Source: Candidatus Woesearchaeota archaeon
GTDB lineage: Archaea; Nanobdellota; Nanobdellia; Woesearchaeales; UBA10107
Direction of reading: 5' to 3'
DNA length: 10,532 nucleotides
Assembly (NCBI GenBank): GCA_013331965.1
Contig: DUFL01000057.1
Span: forward strand, 12,801 to 23,332
Position numbers and translations under genes: made by a program. Below are positions 5,767 to 10,532 of this stretch, piece after piece (within the stretch, counting starts at the first letter, position 1; the number at the start of each line of letters is the position of its first letter). The notes under the pieces were generated by a model, which ran no database searches, was not told where the DNA came from, and saw only the letters and a list, made by a program, of their open reading frames with translations.

Positions 5767-6377
5767 TTTATTCTCTTTATCCCATCCAGTAATTCGTTCT
5801 CTTTTCTTCGTGAGATATGCGTCTTGCCAAATCTTACTAAAATTCTGTTCAATCGCCCCCAGTATATTCTAGGAAATAACTTCTTTAGATCATTTTCAAC
5901 TTGTTCCTGATTCTTTCCTCTTGTCCAGCTGAGATAATGAGAAATATAATCGACATGAGTGTCAACACCAATATGGTCTCCTCCGAACTCAGACAAAAAC
6001 ACATTTGCCGTCTTCCTTCCGACACCGGGCAATTTTACCAGTTTATCAAAATCACGAGGAGGATTCCCTTTGTACAGTGAAGCTAATATTTTACAGCAGT
6101 TTTTTATGCTCTTTGACTTATTCCTGAAGAAATTTACAGGCCTTATTATTTTTTGTATCGAAATTAATGAAGCATTTCCTAACGCCTTAGTTGTCTTATA
6201 TCTGGAAAATAATAAATTAGAAACTCTTATCGTCGTCTCGTCTCTTGTGCGGGCAGAAAGCATTGTAGAAATCAATGTCTGCCAAGGTTTTGACCATTCC
6301 TCTGCAGCAAGCCTTATTCCTTCCTTAGATAACTTCTCTAGTTCTTTTAGCTGTTTTAAAGCTTTTTGGGAATGCAT
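5763..6377 (-). CDS. nth: Endonuclease III-type DNA glycosylase/AP lyase without Fe-S cysteines
   Basis: A 204-residue HhH-GPD glycosylase that removes oxidised pyrimidines and nicks at the abasic site. The helix-hairpin-helix is LPGVGRKTANVFL with the catalytic lysine K122, and the catalytic aspartate is D139 in GVDTHV. The N-terminal SARTRDETT (41-49) also matches the family. Classical Nth ends with a Cys-x6-Cys-x2-Cys-x5-Cys [4Fe-4S] loop. Here the sequence after VRFGKTHISRRKE runs out within about 12 residues with no cysteine; the only cysteines are C94 and C95. It is therefore a cluster-less form, and shorter than the usual 210 or more residues. The start lies 15 bp after the stop of the 318-residue gene with no ribosome site visible, so it is probably coupled within the operon. 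Confidence 0.88.
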   Translation of the reverse strand: MHSQKALKQLKELEKLSKEGIRLAAEEWSKPWQTLISTMLSARTRDETTIRVSNLLFSRYKTTKALGNASLISIQKIIRPVNFFRNKSKSIKNCCKILASLYKGNPPRDFDKLVKLPGVGRKTANVFLSEFGGDHIGVDTHVDYISHYLSWTRGKNQEQVENDLKKLFPRIYWGRLNRILVRFGKTHISRRKENELLDGIKRIK

Positions 6378-6392
6378 AGTTATTGGTTAAGA

Positions 6393-7349
6393 CTATTTGT
6401 TTTTAAGTCTTTTCATAAAATCATTGTAACTCAATCTATTTCCAAAGACATCAATAAGCTTCTCCCTTATTTGAGCATCAGACAATGTCAATAATCCGTA
6501 CTCTAACTCGTTACTTCCGCGTAATTCTTTTATGTCTTCTGGAAATGTAAATGCCGCCATAGGATATGACTTGTAACCATCACAGAGCAAGAAATTTCTT
6601 TTTACAATGCCAGTTAGATAAAAAATATGATGGCCAAAGTGATTGAAGAACATTACATAATCTGCTATTTTATCGGGATTATTTTTTATTCTTTTTTCAG
6701 AATACAGGTATTTTCCATCAAATACTCTCTGACAACGTACTCCTAATGTCTTTTTATCTGGTTCAAAGATGTCTATGTCCTTTATATCTTGTGACTGGCC
6801 AGAGTGATGAAATAAAAAAGATCTTGCAATGAATTCCTTCTTTTCTTTTAAAAGAAGTTCTTGTGCTGCTCTTTCTGCAATATTTCCAATGACCAAATCA
6901 TGCACGTTGATATCGAAAGTTTTTGTCTGATCTTCTGAGACGTTCATATATGAAAGAATCTTTTCTGTTGGAAATCTAAAATACACAAAACCAAGAGTTG
7001 ACAAAACCTTTTCTCCTGCATTCAAATAATCATCAAGAGGAATATGTGAACTTTTAAGACCATTCTCCTTTAAAACCTTTTTTATTATAGACAATGAGCC
7101 TTGTTTATCCTTTTCGCTCCAAACCCAGCCGCCTTTCTTTGCATTAATAATGTGGTTGTTTGGATTTATATTCTTAAAATCGACCCCGATTCTATCCTCA
7201 ATGGAGCCGTCTTTATGGTCTCTTGTCCACGTTAGATCATCGCGTAAGAGGTCTAAAGCACAAGATCTTTCGGTTCTCTCCTTGAGAAACTCTTCTCTGA
7301 GTCTTTGATTGACATAGACCGTATCTTTTATCTCATCTATGATGTCCAT
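6393..7349 (-). CDS. Unrecognised 318-residue protein, possible PD-(D/E)XK nuclease fold
   Basis: I do not recognise a named family. The protein is soluble, with no signal or membrane segment. Residues 153-210 look like a restriction-endonuclease fold: a helix with a candidate Glu (GNIAERAAQELLL, E159), then DIKDIDIF (D191, D193) and a strand LGVRCQRV (202-209), where a catalytic E-x-K would be expected but G-V-R is found. The N-terminal half (GGWVWSEKDKQGSL, FVYFRFPTEK) has no clear match. It is first in a - strand operon with nth and ogg, which points to a role in DNA damage or in holding DNA ends; that is inference. A TATA box sits 26 bases before the ATG, so the transcript is probably leaderless. 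It is probably catalytically impaired or uses a variant active site. Confidence 0.7.
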   Translation of the reverse strand: MDIIDEIKDTVYVNQRLREEFLKERTERSCALDLLRDDLTWTRDHKDGSIEDRIGVDFKNINPNNHIINAKKGGWVWSEKDKQGSLSIIKKVLKENGLKSSHIPLDDYLNAGEKVLSTLGFVYFRFPTEKILSYMNVSEDQTKTFDINVHDLVIGNIAERAAQELLLKEKKEFIARSFLFHHSGQSQDIKDIDIFEPDKKTLGVRCQRVFDGKYLYSEKRIKNNPDKIADYVMFFNHFGHHIFYLTGIVKRNFLLCDGYKSYPMAAFTFPEDIKELRGSNELEYGLLTLSDAQIREKLIDVFGNRLSYNDFMKRLKNK

Positions 7350-7370
7350 GGCAAAGTCAAACTTAGCTAA

Positions 7371-7379
7371 TATTTAAAA
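7371..7379 (-). promoter_or_regulatory. TATA box of the repair operon
   Basis: Read on the - strand this is TTTTAAATA, centred about 26 bases before the ATG at 7349. It lies in the 54-bp gap after the exporter permease gene, so the repair operon has its own promoter even though the two run in the same direction. Confidence 0.5.
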
Positions 7380-7403
7380 GTAATCATTGCAAGAATAAAC
7401 TAA

Positions 7404-9101
7404 TTATTTCTTCTCTTCTTTCTTTTTTATAGACAGCTGTCCTCTTGTAAGCTTCTGCGAAGCAACCATCAGTCCGTAGAAAAGCATAATATAAATCGCA
7501 AGTGTCAATAATTCCAGACCGAGCGAGCTTAAATTAAAGTGGAAAAACATGACCTGCCTTAGCAGATTCTCTGAAATGACAAACGGAGTATAGGAGGCAA
7601 ATATTCTTACAGAATCAGAAATGCTTTCAAGAGGCATTACTGTCGAAGACAAGAACAGCAGCAATGCTGAAACAGTGATTGAAGCCAGGACATAAGTTTC
7701 TTCTGACTTGAAAAGATAACCGATAAACATTCCCAATAATATGAATGCCGCTGAAATAAATAATAAAATGAAAACACTTGAACCGAGCGAAGAAATAATA
7801 TCCGTTTCAAAGAATAATCCGGAAATCAGCAAAAACACCGCAAGTTGGAATATAATAACAATGAATGAAGTCACAAATGTCCCTAAATTAAACACTGCAT
7901 CGCTCGTAGGAGTTATGAAATTCCTGAATACAGATTTTGATTTCTTTTCAATCATTACCAATGTTGAACTGAGGAGTATTGAGGTTATCATGATAACTAA
8001 AACAATTAAAGTCGGGAATAAATAATTGAAATGAGTCTCAGGAGTGGTTACCGGCTCTATCTTTGTTTTTATCGGGCTTATTATCTGCTCGGCATCAGAA
8101 CTCTGCACATTCTGCAGCCTTGCCGCCATATTTTCAACAGAAGCAGTTAAATCACTCGCGGCCTTGATAGAATCAGTTATGCTTCCGTCAATCATTATCA
8201 AATCGCCCTTGATGCCTGTTTTTTTCTGTTTTATCTGCTCCAACTGCGATTTGGCGTTTTCAAGAGCTGAATTAAGGCTTAATATCATGTATTCCAGTGA
8301 CTTTACGCTCTGATTTCCTTCAAGATAAGTCAATGCTGCGTTTAAAGAACTTGAAGCTGAGCTTAAATCTGAAGTTATGACTGTTTTCTCGTCATCTGAA
8401 AGTGCTGACGAGCTTACCACATTTTTTGATGATGTTATTTTTGATTTTGCTGAATTTATCTTTGATGTGACTGTCGAAAGGCTCGACTTTGCATCTGAAA
8501 CAGAGACATCTTCCCCGAAATCAGTATTGATGTTGATCTCATCTATGAGCGATATTGCGCTTGATGCGCTTGTTTTTGCCGCTTCCTGTTTTGTTCCTAT
8601 GGATGTGATATCTGTCTTTCCCTTGTTAAGATCATCTTTTGTCTGAATTACCCTGTTAAGCAGGTCATTCGCATAGCTCGTCCTTAACTCAGTCGCGCGT
8701 TCAGAAACCTTTGTGGTGAAGATATCAACAACAATCCAGACGAGGTTTAATTTCGAATAATCGACTATGAACGTGACTTCGTTGTTAAGCTTGTCCATAT
8801 TTTCAGGAAACACAAGACATATGGATGATTCTCCTTTCTTGACCGAATCAGAGCACGCTTCTTTGGCTTCAAACTTCTCTATATTGAACTTGTTCTCCTC
8901 TATCTTCGCTATGATTGAATTTGTGAATTCATTATAAGAAGGAGAATATAACCCGACATTAAGCCCGGGAAGCCTTGAATTGCTGAACGACATTCCAATC
9001 AAAGAAACAAGGAGCAAAGGCCCTAACAAAATAATCAAAGCTGAAATTTTGGATCTTATAAATATCTTGAAATTCTTTTCTATTATTGTGAATAATTTCA
9101 T
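7404..9101 (-). CDS. ABC-2 type exporter permease with large extracytoplasmic coiled-coil domain
   Basis: A 565-residue membrane subunit of an ABC-2 exporter, in the YhgE/Pip and drug/polysaccharide exporter superfamily. One N-terminal helix (about 20-38) is followed by a large outside domain (about 39-358), then five helices near 361-383, 404-429, 438-463, 470-490 and 529-547, and a very basic/acidic tail (SIKKKEEKK). The outside domain has a globular start with the protein's only two cysteines, C83 and C95, which could form a disulfide. A Ser/Ala/Lys-rich region of about 200 residues (130-340) then looks like long amphipathic helices. The start at 9101 is fixed by AGGTGAT (9107-9113 on this strand), 5 bases upstream. 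The ATPase gene ends 49 bp before it. The substrate is not evident; lipids, peptides or surface polymers are all possible. Confidence 0.88.
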   Translation of the reverse strand: MKLFTIIEKNFKIFIRSKISALIILLGPLLLVSLIGMSFSNSRLPGLNVGLYSPSYNEFTNSIIAKIEENKFNIEKFEAKEACSDSVKKGESSICLVFPENMDKLNNEVTFIVDYSKLNLVWIVVDIFTTKVSERATELRTSYANDLLNRVIQTKDDLNKGKTDITSIGTKQEAAKTSASSAISLIDEININTDFGEDVSVSDAKSSLSTVTSKINSAKSKITSSKNVVSSSALSDDEKTVITSDLSSASSSLNAALTYLEGNQSVKSLEYMILSLNSALENAKSQLEQIKQKKTGIKGDLIMIDGSITDSIKAASDLTASVENMAARLQNVQSSDAEQIISPIKTKIEPVTTPETHFNYLFPTLIVLVIMITSILLSSTLVMIEKKSKSVFRNFITPTSDAVFNLGTFVTSFIVIIFQLAVFLLISGLFFETDIISSLGSSVFILLFISAAFILLGMFIGYLFKSEETYVLASITVSALLLFLSSTVMPLESISDSVRIFASYTPFVISENLLRQVMFFHFNLSSLGLELLTLAIYIMLFYGLMVASQKLTRGQLSIKKKEEKK

Positions 9102-9106
9102 CGAGC

Positions 9107-9113
9107 ATCACCT
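9107..9113 (-). promoter_or_regulatory. Ribosome binding site of the ABC-2 permease gene
   Basis: AGGTGAT on the - strand, 5 bases before the ATG at 9101, complementary to the archaeal 16S 3' end. It shows that genes internal to operons here use Shine-Dalgarno initiation while first genes appear leaderless. Confidence 0.7.
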
Positions 9114-9150
9114 GCGAGATGAAATAGACAAACCTCTGGTTTGGCGTTTT

Positions 9151-10107
9151 TCATTTGACACCCTGTATTATCGAAGTGAATACCTCATTTAATGTCGGCC
9201 TTTGAACTTCAAGATCCAGTATGCTTTCTTTTTCTCTTTCAGCAATGTCTATGATTTTTTTTAATATTAATTCAGGCTCTTTAGTATAAACAACCATGCT
9301 GCTTCCCCGAACTGTTATCTTGGACATTGGAAATCCTTTGAGAAGAGCCGCAATCTTCGGATAATTCTTTGATTCAAGATTGACGATGACCTCCTTATCA
9401 TAAGAATAATTATGCCTTAGCTCCTCTGCCGTCCCTATGTGAGCCGCAGTCTTGTCATAAATAATTGCTATTCTGCTGCACAGTTCATCGATCTCGTCTA
9501 AAAAGTGAGAAGATATTATGACAGTTTTTCCTAAAGAATTAATTTTTTTGATTAATTTCCAGACATGTTTTCGTAACAATGGGTCTAAATCTGCGGTCGG
9601 CTCGTCCAAAATCAGTATTTTTGGATCATGTATCAGAGAGCAGGCGATATCCAGCCTTTTCTGCATTCCTCCGGAAAGTTCTCCGCCTAAAGTATTTTCT
9701 TCTCCGCTCAGCTCAACCAGATCAATCATTTTCTTTATTCTTTGCGGGATATAATTGTTTGGAATGCCATATAGTTTTGCGAAATATTCAAGGTTTTCTT
9801 TTACTGTCAGCTTGTCATAAAAACTCGGAGACTGAGTTGAAAATCCTATTGTCTGCTTAAGAGAAGGATCTTTTTCTAAAGTTAAATAATTCAGGACTCC
9901 AACTCCTTCTTTTTTATAAGAAATTTCACCCTTATTTATCGGATAAAATCCAACCATTGACTGAAGAAGCGTTGTTTTTCCTGCGCCTGATGTGCCTATT
10001 ATTCCGAAAATTTCCCCTTCATTGATGTCCAAAGACACATTATCAAGAACAAGCTTCTTGCCAAAGCTCTTGCTAACACCTCTTATCTTCACTATGGGCT
10101 GCGCCAT
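9151..10107 (-). CDS. ABC-2 exporter ATP-binding subunit
   Basis: A 318-residue ABC ATPase that powers the permease encoded just downstream. All motifs are intact: Walker A GTSGAGKTT (38-46), Q-loop Q92 in FSTQSPSFYD, signature LSGGMQKR (144-151), Walker B ILILDEP with D168 and E169, D-loop at TADLDP, and switch histidine H201 in SSHFLDE. After the roughly 220-residue nucleotide domain there is a C-terminal extension of about 95 residues ending with LEVQRPTLNEVFTSII. This ending is typical of the CcmA/DrrA-like group, where PTLxEVF marks drug and lipid exporters. The insert around 66-82 (GVGVLNYLTLEKDPSL) before the Q-loop is a little long. The gene has its own TATA box and is divergent from SRP54. 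Confidence 0.94.
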   Translation of the reverse strand: MAQPIVKIRGVSKSFGKKLVLDNVSLDINEGEIFGIIGTSGAGKTTLLQSMVGFYPINKGEISYKKEGVGVLNYLTLEKDPSLKQTIGFSTQSPSFYDKLTVKENLEYFAKLYGIPNNYIPQRIKKMIDLVELSGEENTLGGELSGGMQKRLDIACSLIHDPKILILDEPTADLDPLLRKHVWKLIKKINSLGKTVIISSHFLDEIDELCSRIAIIYDKTAAHIGTAEELRHNYSYDKEVIVNLESKNYPKIAALLKGFPMSKITVRGSSMVVYTKEPELILKKIIDIAEREKESILDLEVQRPTLNEVFTSIIQGVK

Positions 10108-10129
10108 AGCTGTTTTTAAGCTTAGTTTG

Positions 10130-10137
10130 TTTATAAA
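10130..10137 (-). promoter_or_regulatory. TATA box of the ABC exporter operon
   Basis: TTTATAAA is palindromic in base content and is centred 26-27 bases before the ATG at 10107 on the - strand. This predicts a leaderless first gene. Confidence 0.6.
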
Positions 10138-10162
10138 TGTTTTCTGGTTATTTATAAGTAAA

Positions 10163-10170
10163 TTTATAAA
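10163..10170 (+). promoter_or_regulatory. TATA box candidate of the SRP54 gene
   Basis: TTTATAAA centred 26.5 bases before the ATG at 10193, the leaderless distance. A second candidate, ATTTATAAG at about 10150-10158, would put the start near 10180, which would cut into the ribosome site described separately. Confidence 0.45.
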
Positions 10171-10173
10171 ATA

Positions 10174-10180
10174 AGGAGGT
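10174..10180 (+). promoter_or_regulatory. GGAGG-type ribosome site before SRP54
   Basis: AGGAGGT ends 12 bases before the ATG at 10193, somewhat farther than the usual 5-9. It matches the archaeal anti-Shine-Dalgarno well, but the TATA box at 10163-10170 would leave it out of the transcript, so its use is uncertain. Confidence 0.4.
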
Positions 10181-10192
10181 TATCGAATTAGC

Positions 10193-10532
10193 ATGGTATT
10201 AGAGAACTTAGGGAGCGCTTTGAAGGACACTTTAAGCAAGATAAGCAAAGCCATCTTTGTAGATGAAAGGCTCATAAATGAGCTTGTTAAAGAAATTCAA
10301 AAGGCACTTTTGAAGGGAGACGTCAATGTCAAGCTTGTTCTTCAGCTGACTGACAAGATCAAGCAGAGGGCACTGAAAGAAGATCCTCCCGGCGGACTGA
10401 CTAAAAAAGAATATCTGACAAACATCGTCTATCAGGAATTAGTCAATTTCTTAGGAGAAGAAAAAGTTTCAATCAAGATTGATAAAAAGCAGACAAGAAT
10501 AATGCTTGTTGGATTATTTGGAAACGGAAAAA
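10193..10532 (+). CDS. srp54: Signal recognition particle protein SRP54 (3' end outside the window)
   Basis: The first 113 residues of SRP54, the GTPase that binds 7S RNA and signal sequences and targets ribosomes to the membrane. The N-terminal four-helix bundle is clear (LENLGSALKDTLSKI, then DERLINELVKEIQKALLKGDVNVKLV), with the DPPGG loop characteristic of archaeal SRP54 near residues 66-70. The G domain begins with KQTRIMLVGLFGNGK, the start of the P-loop, just before the window ends. ATG at 10193 is the first plausible start, and the product begins MVLENLG as expected for archaeal family members. It is divergent from the ABC exporter with 85 bp between the start codons, which holds TATA boxes for both. 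Confidence 0.95.
   Translation, partial: MVLENLGSALKDTLSKISKAIFVDERLINELVKEIQKALLKGDVNVKLVLQLTDKIKQRALKEDPPGGLTKKEYLTNIVYQELVNFLGEEKVSIKIDKKQTRIMLVGLFGNGK

Noticed and set aside
8044..8646. Open frames on the + strand inside the ABC-2 permease gene
   Set aside because: They are antisense shadows of the Ser/Ala-rich coiled-coil coding region, without promoters or recognisable products.
1..10532. tRNA, rRNA, CRISPR array or transposase
   Set aside because: No TTC-arm or cloverleaf pattern, no regular short repeats with spacers, and no transposase or integrase motif were found on reading both strands by eye.

Overview
The window reads as a piece of archaeal chromosome, most likely from a small-genome DPANN-type lineage such as Woesearchaeota or Pacearchaeota. 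The evidence is an SRP54 gene at the right edge, an archaeal Ogg2-type 8-oxoguanine glycosylase, archaeal TATA boxes centred 26-27 bases upstream of several start codons (a leaderless layout), a few GGTGA/GGAGG ribosome sites, and very tight gene packing. The lineage is an inference; no rRNA or tRNA gene is present to fix it.

Layout from left to right. (1) Two tandem MacB/FtsX-type ABC permease paralogues on the + strand, the first cut by the window edge; their ATPase is not in the window. (2) A two-gene operon on the - strand: a nucleotidyltransferase of the AbiEii/DUF6036 type and an unrecognised 201-residue partner, overlapping by ATGA. This looks like a toxin-antitoxin or defence module. 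It sits between two perfect 50-bp copies of the 3' end of the second permease gene (2117-2166 and 3413-3462), so the roughly 1.25-kb segment looks like a cassette inserted at the 3' end of a protein gene with the gene end restored. No recombinase lies inside it. (3) A ZIP-family metal transporter and a class I methyltransferase-like gene on the + strand, each with its own TATA box. (4) A - strand operon read from 7349 to 5119: a 318-residue protein with a possible PD-(D/E)XK nuclease fold, an endonuclease III lacking the usual [4Fe-4S] cysteines, and Ogg2. This looks like a base-excision-repair operon. (5) A - strand ABC-2 exporter (ATPase 10107-9151, then permease 9101-7404) whose permease carries a large Ser/Ala/Lys-rich extracytoplasmic domain. 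(6) SRP54 on the + strand, divergent from the exporter and cut by the right edge.

The most notable feature is the repeat-flanked nucleotidyltransferase cassette. Its promoter region carries four copies of TCATAC (three direct, one inverted) spaced 10-12 bp apart, which looks like an autoregulatory operator. There is no gene-free stretch over 300 bases; the longest gap is the 152 bp from 3343 to 3494, which holds the cassette promoter, the second repeat copy and the ZIP promoter.
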